A stretch of DNA of 64,000 nt from Escallonia rubra (lineage: Eukaryota > Streptophyta > Magnoliopsida > Escalloniales > Escalloniaceae), in the NCBI GenBank assembly GCA_033065855.1, contig JAVXUO010003138.1, positions 1-64,000 of the forward strand, read 5' to 3'. The position numbers and the translations under genes were made by a program. This document shows, piece after piece, positions 1 through 11,375 of this stretch (its first letter is position 1; each line of letters begins with the position of its first letter). Below the pieces are notes generated by a model. That model was not told where the DNA came from. It searched no databases and saw only the letters and a list, made by a program, of their open reading frames with translations.

Positions 1-59
1 TCGTCATATTCCATCAAATTTACAATTGCTTAAGCTCCAATAATGTCCCTTTACCCCTT

Positions 60-293
60 TTGTGGTACTTGGAATTTTCTCAACATGGCCCTTCACGTGG
101 ATGCACTAAATTGGGTGACGGTGGACATGTAAAATTGAAAATGTCTGTTGGGTCTCGATACCATATGAAAGCATCGAACTCAAATCCAATTGGCAATGAA
201 GAGAGAGGCCAACAAGGCTTATATGTTGACTTGTTTATTGGTACTTTCCCCATGCAGGATTGTATATCCATTCACCACAGATACGATACATAA
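60..293. repeat. Dispersed repeat, copy 1 of 3 in the window (LTR-element relic)
   Basis: A 200-bp block contains the words GATACCATATGAAAGCATC, AACTCAAATCCAATTGGCAA and AAGGCTTATAT. Diverged copies lie at about 38205-38372 and 55410-55605. In intact relatives the central motif reads GCTCTGATACCA, the reverse complement of the initiator-Met primer site used by many plant LTR elements, so I read it as an old LTR-element fragment. It lies in the first intron of the TMEM208-like gene. No coding potential is credible. Confidence 0.45.
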
Positions 294-693
294 CTGCTCT
301 ATTTGTATGGTGATAGCAACACACTCCGTCATTTCATAATTATAAAATCCGAAACACTCTAGTTGTACCTCTCAAACAATACCTATTTGATACGTTATTG
401 CTACTTGAATTCGATGTTCCAATTTTATCCCAGAAATTACAAAAGAAAGTCAAAGTCGACTAACACTATGAAACAGAGGTAAGTCAAACAGAGGTAAGTC
501 AAACCACAGTTCTATTTCAGCCCAAACGCCAAAACCCTAACTGCCTATCAAGAAAATCGAATAAAAGGCAGCAAGTAATTGCACAATAAAGATAAACATG
601 CTTACTAACATTCATTTGTCAACGTTAATCCGTGATTTTCAGTGAGGTGATTAAGAGATTGGAAGAAGAATTGGTGAGAGATCGTAATCGTAC

Positions 694-777
694 ATTGCAG
701 GCGATGATGAGGCGAAGTAGGTTCTTCATGTGACGGGTGTTCTCTTCCTTCCGCTTTTTGGCACCTTGATTCGCCAT
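694..777 (-). CDS. TMEM208/SND2-like ER protein, first exon only (gene continues off the left edge)
   Basis: The minus strand has an ATG at 777 opening 28 codons that begin MANQGAKKRKEEN and end RLIIACN, followed by a GT donor at 693-692. This opening (basic, then RHM-NL-RLIIACN) matches what I recall of plant TMEM208 homologues (DUF788), whose yeast counterpart Snd2 helps insert proteins into the ER membrane independently of SRP. The later exons, which should encode the transmembrane segments, are not in the 693 bases left of the exon, so the first intron reaches beyond the window. Upstream (778 to about 990) lies a GC-richer leader with a CCCTAG/TAGGGTTT motif typical of plant 5' UTRs. The family call rests on 28 residues only. 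Confidence 0.65.
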
Positions 778-2430
778 CTCCGGGTGCTTGATTGGCCGTG
801 TCGTAGAAAAACCCTAGCTCCGGCGCCAGGAAATTATGTCGGAACGGATTTGAGAGGGTTGGCAGAGACGGCTGGTTGTTAGTTGACTCTCAGCTTTGGT
901 TGCATTTGCTCGAGTTGGAATGGAATTTTTGCAGAGAGCATTCGAAGCTTGTTATGAAGAGTTCTCGCGAGTTATTTAGCGTAAGGAAAAGAAGGGATTT
1001 TAGTAATTATTCACGAAATTGTTCTTAAATTTTTTTAAGTGAATTAAGTTTGGTATTTCAAAAGTTTTACTAAACATAGTTCTTTTTCTCTCCATTTCTT
1101 CTCAATTTTAAAAAGAAAGATTTGAATAGAAGAAACTCACTTTTTTTTCCCATTTCTTTTCCTTTTTCTCTTTGCAAAAAATCACAATCTAAGAACATGA
1201 GAAGAAATCTCTTTCCTTCCAATACTTTAAAAATCGCAAACCGGTGTCGGGATCTTGTTTGGAACTGATTTTAGAATGGTAAAATCTGATTTAACTAGTG
1301 TCGGGATCCTGTTTGGAACTGATTTTAAAATGGTAATATCTGATTTAATCTGAATTAAATCAGGTTGTTAGGTATTTAATAAACATTCAAAACTGATCTA
1401 ATCAGTATTCAGAAGCTCAAGTTTCGGAATCTATAAAAGTCATCAAATCATAATACAAGAGAATGATGGTTAAGCGTTAATGACTAATTTATAATTAGGT
1501 TTGACCAAGTAAATTACCAGAATATTTTACTAATTACAAAGACCTTTAGCACATTTTACTCAAGCACTTTTTTTTTCTTTTTATTGTATTGCAACTACTT
1601 TTGATACTTTTACCCAAATACTATTATTAGATTGAAGTTGAAGCTGATTTTGATAGTTAATTAAGATTTTACTTTAAAAAATTTATCCCAAAGATGCACC
1701 GATTCATTTCCATGCGCTTTCCACTTAAAGGTTACATAGGATTGTTAGATATAAATTCATATAAATAATGAAAAGCACATAAAAAGAAAAATGCGTCTAT
1801 CACGATGGGACCAAGAGGGAAGAACCCATAAAAATGGAGTAAAAATATTGACGTTTAGATACTTGGACGGACTAGTTAGAACAAAGAGACGAAGAAGAAC
1901 TTTTAATTGTAGTGGGATGAAGTGATTATCTATTAAATATTGAGAAACTTTCAACAAAAATCTTTGATTAACTTCGTTTTAGTTAGAAGTTGTTATATGA
2001 TGAAAGGGAATAGTTAGAAGTTCCAAAAAAAAAAAAAAAAGTTCACTATAAGCATATTGTATAGATTTATAGTCGCTTATTTTACCTTTTAGCAACAAAG
2101 AGATATGCAGAAAAATATATTAGAGCGTGAAACTAGACTTTTTATGTGAGTTAATTAAAATCAAGATACGTGATGCTCGGAGATTTCAGCATTTACACTG
2201 TAAAATGAAAAGAATTATATCTCATATTTGGCCACTCAAATTTGGGGCGGACATAAAATTAGGGGGAGGGAATTTATCCCACTCGGATGGGACAATTGTG
2301 TACCATTTAGTTCCTCTACTGTATATTATTTATGCTGTAATTATTTAAACGATAGAATATTGACATTAAAAACTTTGGTTCCTCGCTAAATTTTATAGCC
2401 ATAATCTTTTCTTTTAATTAATTAATTTAT
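778..2430. other. Intergenic region between the TMEM208-like leader and the Myb/SANT-like gene
   Basis: The first 200 bases are the likely leader and promoter of the minus-strand TMEM208-like gene. The rest is AT-rich with homopolymer runs (for example A16 near 2025). The stretch around 1800-2000 resembles 43340-43530 (shared wording around TATTAAATATTGAGAAACTTTCAACAA), so it is probably an old dispersed repeat. I see no gene here. Confidence 0.5.
1246..1350. repeat. Tandem duplication, two units of about 52 bp
   Basis: The phrase GTGTCGGGATC(C/T)TGTTTGGAACTG with the following 30 bases occurs twice head to tail, at 1246 and 1298, with a few substitutions. The GTTTGGAAC wording is common at the ends of plant MITEs, but I could not find a matching far end. 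Confidence 0.6.
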
Positions 2431-3198
2431 TTATTACAACAGAAACCATGTAGGGCAGGCCCTTGGGATAAAGAAAATGACGGGAAAAGAAAACACGCAA
2501 AATAATCGAACGGAGGAGCAGAAGCAAGAGGAGAGCTGACTGCAGCACCCACCGCCGCCGCCCTTCTTCGCCGGCCGCCACCGACAGGTAAGCGTCTTCT
2601 CCAGTCGTTCTCTCTCTCTCTCTCCGTGTCTTTCTCTTGTGATCAATCTTCTCCTTCGATCTCCGTCTCTCTTACATTCTCGAGATTTGCTTTCTACTGA
2701 GTGATTAATGCCTATAATTTCCTTTTAATGCTAGATCCTTTGATTTGCCTTTTTAAAGCCTAGTTCTGTTGATCTGCTGAGTGACTTAATCCTGACTGTT
2801 GTACCAAAAGTGAAATTATCTCTGGTGCGTGTAATACTTAAACACACCCCAAGTGTGTTCGATAGAATGTCTGTAAGAAATGCAGAAGGAAAACATGCAT
2901 CAAAAAGCTTCTTAAAGGTGTATGTATTGTAGTAACTCACTCAACAAGCTTATTATTGTAGTTATTCACTCAATTGTTCACTCTAAAATGTTCTAAACTG
3001 AGCATACAATCTGGCCATTCTCAGTTTGTTTATACCTTTTTATGGTTTCACTTTTATATGGTTTCACATTCTTTTACTATTCAAAACTAGCAGTACTTCA
3101 AACTTGTGTTATTTTTGCTGTTTGGATAGTATTTTGATACCATTTTAGTTTCCTCATTGACTCTTTTCTCTCAATTAGTGGTCTTCGATTGTCATAAT

Positions 3199-3657
3199 AT
3201 GGATGATAAAAGAGATGAAGAGATTGCGGTTTACCTTATACTTGAGGAGATGCACTTGGAGGTGCAATTCATGTTTACAATGTTTCATGATTTACTCTCT
3301 GTTATTGATCAATCAACAATAGCAAAGCCGGCCAAAAGGAAAAGGACCCGAGGTAGCATGACCGATGGTTTTGCTAGTGCATTGCAAGAGTTCACTGCCA
3401 TGCTTGGAACATACATGGAAAGTTCTGAAAAGAGAATGCAAATGCTGACCGAAAGGATCGGTTATGCTAAAGATGCCTCCAATGACAGAAAGAATGTTTA
3501 CGGGGAGCTCACCAAGGTCGAGTTTGCTTCTGATGTTGATCGTATTCGAGCGGCGCACAAAATCGTGGCGAAGCAAGTGAATGTGGATGTCTTCTTTAGC
3601 CTTCCTAATGATTCTAAGGCATTGTATGCTAACATGCTACTTAATTCCCAAGTTTAG
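3199..3657 (+). CDS. Myb/SANT-like (PIF/Harbinger-associated) C-terminal-type protein
   Basis: This is a 152-aa reading frame. Residues 1-45 begin MDDKRDEEIAVYLILEEM and resemble the acidic start of Harbinger transposase nucleases. From about residue 50 there is a basic stretch (KRKRTRG) and then a helical region ending in FFSLPND-K--Y--MLL, the usual C-terminus of plant Myb/SANT-like proteins (L10-interacting MYB type). The Myb/SANT DNA-binding domain itself is absent. The ATG at 3199 is preferred because a good acceptor (CTCTCAATTAG, ending 3178) lies just upstream and would join a 5' UTR exon of about 2440-2587 that ends CCGACAG before GTAAGC. An ATG at 3157 would lie within that intron. 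It could be a domesticated or truncated transposon gene, or a decayed fragment. The exon pairing is inference. Confidence 0.5.
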   Translation: MDDKRDEEIAVYLILEEMHLEVQFMFTMFHDLLSVIDQSTIAKPAKRKRTRGSMTDGFASALQEFTAMLGTYMESSEKRMQMLTERIGYAKDASNDRKNVYGELTKVEFASDVDRIRAAHKIVAKQVNVDVFFSLPNDSKALYANMLLNSQV

Positions 3658-3837
3658 CCTCTTTGACTATCACTTTTCCATCAGTGTTTATGTTCATCTC
3701 TCGTTGTGGGTCTCATCTCCGAAGGAATCAAAAACGATTTGGGTTGATGTTGCGCTCATAATTGATGGTCAGTTTGTGCGATCTCAAAGGCTAGTTGTGG
3801 TGATTCTTTGCGGCGATAAAAAATAGATTTAGGGGAA

Positions 3838-4126
3838 GAGCGATAGATTGAGAGGAAGAGCCGCTAGAAAAATTTAGCGACTTTTTATTATCATTGTACA
3901 CGGGGTTGAAGGAAGATTCCTATAACCGGGGTAGGAGCTAAAGTTTGTTATCGTCTCTAAATGTTTGTAGTAACTTTTATTTAGTGACACTAAAAAAGTG
4001 CTGTTAATAATTGTCGCTGAAAGCGTTAGAAAAAAAGTCACTAGAAGCATTTAGCGACTTTTTATTATCACTATACACTGAGTTGGAGGAAGATTCTTAC
4101 AACCTGCGTAGGAGCCAAAGTTTGTT
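3838..4126. repeat. Non-autonomous TIR element with TTTAGCGAC motifs, copy A (double)
   Basis: Two near-copies of a segment follow each other. Each has ATTTAGCGACTTTTTATTATC, a GTTG(A/G)AGGAAGATTC motif and a (T/C)AGGAGC(T/C)AAAGTTTG ending, separated by TTTAGTGACACTAAA and TTGTCGCTGAAA words. Related copies sit at about 50150-50365 and 50530-50765. GTCGC/GCGAC sub-terminal words are typical of plant DNA transposons such as CACTA, but I see no CACTA terminus. Confidence 0.5.
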
Positions 4127-4858
4127 TTTATAATTAACCCTTCTTATTTTACTAGTCACTCCATTCCCCATTTGACTTTGGATTAGAGTACTTGACCATC
4201 TTATATGGTTTTGAACCCTTTTTGTCCGACTGAAATTCATTTTTAGTGAATTGGCTCAGGTCGCATTTCTCTTGATTTTTTATGAACTTTTGGAATAAGA
4301 TTTGAACGTGTAAGCATTTGCAAATTTTTTTTTCTGGTTTAACGTGCCAAATACTGTTTTTTTTTAATTACCATTCAAGTTCATTCAATTGCTAATAGAT
4401 GTGTGATATTATGTGAGTCTTATTTTCAATAGTAAACATGCGTCACAAATTGAAGGAGCTTGTGTAGGTATTGCAAGACTAACTAAACATCTATAAACCC
4501 TAAACGTACCACAATCAAACAAAATCAGAGCATATCATACATGGAAACAACTTGGCAATAAAAAGAGCAATTAATCTATAAGATATTAACACTAAAGCAT
4601 ATACCTTTGTGGAGGCAAGAATGCAACACCAATAATATTAAAACAAGATATGCTATACTCGTCCTTAAACCAATAGCCCATGCACTGCTGTCTTGAAGAA
4701 TGGCGGGATGGCTTTGTTTAATAATTAATGAAAAATTTCTCTTATTGACCCAAAAAAAAAAGGCAGCCACATCAAGTTTTGGTTCTTTTTTCAACTTCTC
4801 AGAAGACCACAATTATCATCATGTATCAAGAAATCAATGACATCCACTCTCACAACTA

Positions 4859-5298
4859 AGGGTGCGCATTGAAATCGTGGAAACAAATTCAATCGGTTAA
4901 ATCGAGTTGACCAAACTAGACGATCACAAACTGATTTAAAAAATGGTTTGGTTTTTCTATTTTTCCAAACCGATGTTCGGTTCAGTTCGGTTGGTTTAAT
5001 TTGGTTTTTATTGAACCCGTCTAATTCTTGTTATTATTTAATTTTTACCATACTTAAGATTTAACCACAACATATATAAGTAACCTCTATCTTAATTTCA
5101 ATAGGTAAGCTCCAAAACAATTGTGATTATGTATATTACAAATACTAGATGGATAAGCACAAACAAGTCCAAAAATTTACTACTAAGTCGGTTAATCTGT
5201 TTGATCCACCCAAACCGTTCAACAATAGTTTGATTTTTTTTTTCAAATAGATGATCCGATTTGATATTCAGCCTCAAAATCGAACCAAACAAACTGCG
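4859..5298. repeat. Possible MITE rich in GGTTCGGTTT/AACCGAACC words
   Basis: The left end (AAGGGTGCGCATTGAAATCG) and the right end (CAAACTGCGCTCACTTCTA) are imperfect inverted repeats, and the inside is dominated by GGTTCGGTT and AACCAAAC words. Plants carry many hAT-like MITEs of this make-up. I could not identify a target duplication. A similar GGTT-rich tract occupies about 7460-7960. Confidence 0.35.
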
Positions 5299-5299
5299 C

Positions 5300-6940
5300 T
5301 CACTTCTACTTACAACAACACGCCCGTCGATCGTTGCACCATCTTGATTGGAGAATAAAATATGTGCACAACGACGGCAAAAGCCGGTTGGTCAATGACC
5401 AACACCTTACCACAAGAGGTCCACAAATTGAAGGCTCGCTGAGCGAAGGAGACTCGTCATCGTCAAACTTGCCATGAAACCTTCCAAATCGTTCCATCAG
5501 CTGCCACTATTCACAAAACCAACATCCAACGGACCCATCTAGCGTAGACCCACCAAATCTCTACCGGGTGCTATTCCTCTAAAAGGGGAGAACCATCTAA
5601 CAGGAAAGATCGGGGAAGGGGATGGACAGGTTGAGACGACAACCACAACCACAAGCAACATATTAACAGAACCCTATCCGAAAACCAAAAGCTCAGCCGA
5701 GACCAGTTCATGGCTCCAAACAACCACCGAACAATCTTCATCACTCAAAGACCAGGCAACTCCAACTGTGAGGCAAAAAAGAATATCGTTCAACTCACTG
5801 AATATTGCGCAAATGTCGAACATTGTCATCGCCGCATAATTGATATGAGAAAAAGGAGATGAATCTGAAGTATGAAGAGGAAAACTATAGTCAGAGAAGA
5901 CACCGGCAATAAAAATCTGGTGATGGAACACGTACGGAGAGACCTGGCAACGAAACTTTACCCAACTCTGACTAATTAAAGGGTGATTTTCAGTGGCCTT
6001 GACCGCCAGAAAATTCTAGCTGATCGGTGTCGGAATCCCGGCCAAAGAAAAAATAACCGGTTGAAGTTGAGAAAGAAACATGGGTATGTGGCTTCGAATG
6101 AAGGAGATCGAAAAGGAAGAAGGAAAATGAGAGCTCTCTCATTCTTCTATTAACCATGCAACCCCACGCGCCACCGCTCGCCGGTTAATAGCGCTGATCA
6201 GGCGACTATCAAAGTTTGATTCTTTAGAAAGAAGACGGAGAGTTCGGTTTTGATAAGATCATGAATTTGATGGAGGGATTTCTGTGGTGAAGTAGATAAC
6301 AACGGACTAATCCCTTCCCATGCATCGAGTTGAAAAAATGAACCAAGATGTTTTTAATGAAATCGCATACTATATTATTTTTCAAAATAAAGAAGTCACA
6401 CGTCACGTCAACTTATTTTGTACGATTTTTATGATTAACGTAACCAACTTTGTCACTGAAAGTGCTAAAATTTCACGACCAAGGCACATTTTAGCAAAAA
6501 ATAAAGTCTAAACAATCTTAACGAGTCAAATGTCAAAACACCAATTATTTTGCAATCACGGGAACATGGAAGGCGGACCGGTTGAGCTTTGAAATACAAG
6601 AGGAAGGAAGTCTGAAAACAAATAATGTGTTCAAAATAAATATAAGTGCAGGGTTGATTCTATATTTATGCTAATTATCTTTTTTTGAAGCAAGTCAATT
6701 TTAATCTTAAGACGGTGGGATTTCATCTTTTAGAATCGACGAAATTATAGACCGAGGAACCTTATTGATTCATGACTCAAGATCATGAACAAAAATTAAC
6801 CTATCGAGTCAATTCTTGTGCTACTCTGTTGCCCGATCGTCTAACTAGTCGCACTTCAACATACGTGGAACACCTCAAATGTCTATGGATATCACTGACT
6901 ACATATCCAAACGGGGAATCCTCGTGCTCCGCTTTCAGCT
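5300..6940. other. Gene-poor stretch
   Basis: No recognisable gene. A moderately GC-rich tract at 5300-6320 has short open frames on the minus strand (for example 5306-5497) with no family resemblance. It may be the eroded 5' part of a retroelement. Beyond 6320 the DNA is AT-rich. Confidence 0.4.
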
Positions 6941-6959
6941 TCGCTGCCGTTGCATTTGC

Positions 6960-7256
6960 AGAATCGCTTTAGATGTTCCACAAGCCAGCCCCCCACGCAG
7001 ATTGACAAGCTTCAAAGGTGGCAATCTCTTCAGCAATATCTGGATTTGTATTGCCACTAATCTGCTTTGATAGACCTGCATGGAAAATGCCCTTACGATC
7101 TCTACAACCAAACCCGCCCCCATGGTTCATGGAGCCGCTTACCTCGAGCATAGCCGAATCATAGTTCACTTTACGCACCTCCATCGGAGGAGGAACCCAG
7201 ATTGCTTGAGTTTTCAAAGCTGGTTTTTTTATCTCGATGGTAAGATACTTCACCAT
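6960..7256 (-). pseudogene. LINE-type RNase H domain fragment
   Basis: The minus strand encodes a piece beginning near WVPPPMEVRKVNYDSAM, then GGGFGCRDRKGIF and EEIATFEACQ-A. This is the order seen at the start of plant RVT_3-type RNase H domains (W-PP--G--K-N-DGA, G--G-V-R---G, AE--A---A). Key acidic positions have drifted (NYDSA instead of N-DGA) and the frame is lost after the EACQ block, so this is a relic. Confidence 0.6.
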
Positions 7257-7259
7257 TTC

Positions 7260-8344
7260 TCCTCTAACTTATGCTCATTGTTGGTGGAAGATTTTAGTGT
7301 GAAGGCTAACAACTTGTTAGAAATCTAGAGACGGCGTCTGAATAGAACCATCTACACAGGTGATGCGAGAGTGACTTCACCCATATATAGGAGTATTGAC
7401 GAGACAATTGCGTTATCTTGTACTGCAGTCTGATGCTTTCCAAAGGGATGAACAAAGTTCGGTTAATTCTATTTGTAGGCTGAATACCAAATCAAACCAA
7501 CTACTATCGGTTTGAAAGAAACAAAACCAAATCGTGACTGAACGATTTGTTTTCAGCGGCTTGATTTCGGTTGTTTGAACAAATCAAATGGCTTAATTTG
7601 GATGATTGACCCTTTATTTATAGTAATTTTTGGACTTATTTGAACCTAACCATTGATTATTTGACATTTGTAACATACATAATCACTAATTTTTTGGACC
7701 CTGCCTATTGAAATTAGGTAGAATTTACTTATATACATTGTAATTAAATCATACTTTAGCAAAACTAGATAATAATCAAGATTGGATTAGATTAAAACAT
7801 ATAAATTTTTAATCGGATGAATATAGGTTCCATCCGTCTCGGTTTAAAATGAACCACACGAACTGAACCTCAGTTTAACCAGTTTTGTTGGTTCGATTTG
7901 ACCGGTTAAATTGGTTTCAACGGTTTAAATGTCTCCCCTAACATGTTTGGTCCAATCTAAACGGTTCAATTTTTTTAGTAAAAGCAAACTACAGGATCTA
8001 AACTTATTTTCAAAGAAAATTGAAGCACCAAAAGACAGAATAAATAATTGCTATATCATAAGGAAATTGAGAAAATTTCACCAAAGGAAGGTATAATTCA
8101 AGTCCCATAACAATAAAATGTAAATTTTCAGTTCTCTCTTTTACAATTCTGCAACTCCAAAGCAACAACATTCCAACCACAGCATGAGTCTTGCATATCA
8201 TATCCCCCTTCGTTTCACCTGAAACAAGATGCGAGCTATTAGATATCAGATGCACTACCAAGAAGAGGTAAGCAGCAAGAGGAAAAGGAAACAGAATAAG
8301 CTACAATGGACAAGAAAGAGCAGTGCTCACTGTTGAAACACCCC
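7260..8344. other. Intergenic and 3'-flanking DNA of the DUF1644 gene
   Basis: About 7460-7960 is a GGTT/AACC-rich repeat like that at 4859-5298. The stretch just left of 8345 probably holds the 3' UTR of the minus-strand DUF1644 gene. I see no other gene. Confidence 0.45.
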
Positions 8345-9370
8345 TCATGACTCATCTGGTGTTTGTCCTCGTCGGAGTCGTCGCCGGACCCTCCGCGGAC
8401 CTGACCCACCATCTGAAGTCTCATTTTCATCTTCTCTAGAATCTGCATCATATGTCTCCCCCCAATGTCTCGTCCCCGGTCTACTTCTGGCAGTCGCTTC
8501 AGATCGGGACCTTGCGGTACCGGACAACCTGCTTCTCGCCAAAGTATTGCCAGTCCGAATAACTCTAATAAGAAAAATGACATGCATCCAACCTCCATCG
8601 AAAGATAGAGTGCTGTCCTCACTCCTCTCATCTCCGAGAGAAGACTGCAGTGTGCTGATCAAGTCTCCAAGATCCCTCTGGCGCTCCAGCCTCCTCCAGT
8701 CGCGCTCCCTTTCTGGATCAGCCTCTGATGGCCGCACAAGCGGATGCACCAGCCTTGCATGCTTTCTCAAATCTGTATATGTGCCGCTGAATTCGCAAGT
8801 CTCGCAGGCACAGCCTCTTGATTTTGCATTCATTAAGTGACGAGCAGGCTCAACGACTTTCCATCCATTTATCTGCCCTCGACACAGAGGGCACTGCAGC
8901 TTTGATTTCTCTTGGTTCTCACAAGCCATGGCAAGCCTGGCGCTAGACCCTTCTTCACTTATTCCACCTTGCATATGAGAAATTGTTGCCTCTGAAACTA
9001 ACGCATGGATTGGTGTTTCTTCATGAAATAGCGAGTTCGTCACTGGGACTGGTGCTTCGTCTTGCTGAGCCATTGTTGGGGAAGCTTCTGTAAATGATTT
9101 CCGAAACTGGTCAAAACAGTTCGAGTGGCGGTAGCTGGTGTCACACATGTAAGGGCGGCAACCCTTCTCATGGGATGAGCACATAAGAAGAATTGCGTTG
9201 TGAGGATGTTCCATACAGACAGGGCATCGCGCTTCTTCCCATTCTTTCACATCCTTTTCATTCTCCAAAGGGATTTGAGGTAATGAATGTTTTGAGCTAG
9301 AACTGCAGAAAAAAGGAGATGACCTTGACCTATCAAAAGATGTGGAACGATCTCTTCTCCCCTTTGGCAT
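8345..9370 (-). CDS. DUF1644 family zinc-finger protein
   Basis: One uninterrupted exon of 341 codons starts at MPKGRRDRS. Residues 49-90 hold a RING-like block, CPVCMEHPHNAILLMCSSHEKGC followed by YMCD-SYRHSNCFDQF, which is the signature of the plant DUF1644 family. A second cysteine cluster at 160-210 (CPLCRGQINGW, then a C2H2-like C-C-F-GTYTDLRKHARLVHP) completes the family layout. The C-terminus is Arg/Ser-rich and acidic. Family members are plant-specific and some rice ones are stress-induced; molecular function is unknown. The ATG at 9370 is chosen over the in-frame ATG at 9493 because an acceptor (ATTGTAG, ending 9384) lies 14 bases upstream, giving a spliced leader. Family assignment is firm; the biochemical role is not. 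Confidence 0.88.
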   Translation of the reverse strand: MPKGRRDRSTSFDRSRSSPFFCSSSSKHSLPQIPLENEKDVKEWEEARCPVCMEHPHNAILLMCSSHEKGCRPYMCDTSYRHSNCFDQFRKSFTEASPTMAQQDEAPVPVTNSLFHEETPIHALVSEATISHMQGGISEEGSSARLAMACENQEKSKLQCPLCRGQINGWKVVEPARHLMNAKSRGCACETCEFSGTYTDLRKHARLVHPLVRPSEADPERERDWRRLERQRDLGDLISTLQSSLGDERSEDSTLSFDGGWMHVIFLIRVIRTGNTLARSRLSGTARSRSEATARSRPGTRHWGETYDADSREDENETSDGGSGPRRVRRRLRRGQTPDES

Positions 9371-10028
9371 GTTGACAGGAACACTACAATGCCCGGCACC
9401 TTCCACAAGAGAGCAGAAATATAGTAATAAGAAAATCAGCCGATGCAAGGAGCAGGTATTGGCACACGTCATACATGCAAACTTCTTAAACAATTTGATG
9501 AGGTAATCAATGCAGCAATCAAGATTCCAATTCCAGTAAAACCATTACACATACAAGTCCTTGAAGTTCAAAAACAAGACAGAGGCCTCCATATATCCAT
9601 GTCAACTTATTTCCTTACAACAAAAACAAACCTAACTGGAAAAAGAAAGGGAAAACTTAATTCGTTACAGACAAATCAAATTTTGAGCAAGATTTCTCCT
9701 ACTTCACTTGAGAAAAGGAATCACACGTCTGCAACATCAAGTCATTTAATATGTTGTATCCGTAATCAATAGCTTCCTCAGCACTAAACAGTTTTGGATG
9801 TGGTTTCTAAGACATGCAAGGTTTCTAGCCGGTTCACCTCAGCACAACCTCCATAACCAACCTCCTCTAGCAGATTCTGTGCTTTCTTTCTCTTTCTTAG
9901 TTTTGTATGTGTGGTGGGTGGGTGGGTGCCGGGTGGGGACGGGGGTTGTTATGTGTTGGGGTGGTGGGGGTTATTATAGCACCAAAACGAACTCCTCACG
10001 AACCCAGTTGGTCATAAACTTCACAATA

Positions 10029-10234
10029 CATTAGCTCCAAAGGTAAGACCAAAAATCATGTCATACGAACATCCATTTAATCAAATGGGCAAACTCTCTA
10101 CCGTCATTCATCTCCAAAGACAAATTCATTAGCTCCAAAGGTAAGACCAAAAATCATGTCACACGAACTTTATTATTAGCTCACTTATTCAAATGAGCAA
10201 ACTCTATACCTTCATTCATCTCCAAAGACAAAAC
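10029..10234. repeat. Tandem duplication, two units of about 100 bp
   Basis: CATTAGCTCCAAAGGTAAG and the following 80 bases, through CATTCATCTCCAAAGACAAA, occur twice in direct orientation starting at 10029 and 10127, with scattered differences and one short insertion in the second unit. It lies in the probable leader intron of the DUF1644 gene. Confidence 0.8.
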
Positions 10235-10687
10235 ATGCCACCATATTTATTTCTACCAACACTTCCAAAATGCAGTTTTTGTTACACCTCCCGATACAGT
10301 GACAAGAAGAGGAACAAGAAGAATGCAGAAAGAGCTCCAGGCCGGCCAGGGAAGTGTAGAAACCAATTACTGATTTTTTTACCATTTAAACATGGTAACT
10401 TCTTGATTCTATTTCTTCAACCATTTAGCATAAAGCCTAAAAGTTCCGTGTCCATCTTGCATCATAGCATTGAGAAGCTGCTGATGCCATCTAAAAGACA
10501 AAGGAGCTATAAAATGATCTATTTTCACTTAACCCACCCCCCCCCCCCCACCCAAAAAAAAAACCCCACCCGCACTCACGCCAGAAGAAAAATTCAACCA
10601 CCAACATAGACCACTGCTAACCCAACGGTCACATTACTTTCACCCCGTCTATCCATCATATCAAATGGAAGACAGAAGGTGGTATAC

Positions 10688-11375
10688 TCTGAAGCACCGG
10701 TGCGGCAGTCTGGGAGAAGCACCGGCATCGAGTGCGGGTGCGCGTCGGGTGCGCACTGGGTGCATGTCCGAAACTATTTTTTTTCACTTAACTTTTAGGA
10801 TCTGGGAGCGGCTCGGACACTCACCCATTGTTTTTTGGCTGAGAGTAGAAGAAGAAAAAGAAAGAGAATAAGGAGAAGAGAAGAAAAAACTACATCGGAG
10901 CGTCGAGGGACCTCCAGCGGGAGAGGCGACCGGCGAGGGGCTTCCGGCGGGCGAGGCGACTGGCGAGGGACTTCCAGCAGGAGAGGCGACAGCCCCTTCT
11001 TGTTGTCGATGTTTTCTGTGTCTCTGACGGCTGTGTTATAAGATAGGGACATAAGGTTTCTATCAAATTTTATTATGCTTAACTCCCAGCTCATGGACAA
11101 TCTTTCAAAATAGCCCCACTACTTTTAAAAAATGATAGAACTTCTAAAAACTTTGTCATACTTCGTTATGCACTTTCAATATTTCTAAAGCAGCCCACCA
11201 AGTTAACAAAATATCTTATTGTTTGTCTAAAATAACATTATTTTTGTTACATACAAATAGTATATGTCAATAAATTTTTGCCATATCGCTGCCGCACCCG
11301 TATCCTATTTTTTGAAAAAATAACGTATCCGCACCCGTATCGCATCCGCACCTGCACCGGAATCCGTACTTCTTA
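10688..11375. mobile_element. Non-autonomous MULE-type element with a 10-bp target duplication
   Basis: The exact 10-mer GGTGGTATAC flanks a 688-bp insert (10678-10687 and 11376-11385). The ends are imperfect inverted repeats: TCTGAAGCACCGGTGCGG on the left and TAAGAAGTACGGATTCCGG read inward from the right, both followed by GGTGCGG-type words. A target duplication of 9-10 bp is characteristic of Mutator-like elements. Inside, about 10905-10995, are three 30-bp GC-rich units (GAG-TTCCGGCGGG-GAGGCGAC) that read on the minus strand as a repeated LEVPRRSP-type decapeptide. No transposase is present. Confidence 0.7.

Noticed and set aside
10795-11100. Proline/arginine-rich frame inside the MULE-type element as a host gene
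   Set aside because: Generated by three 30-bp repeats within a transposon; no leader or homologue recognised.
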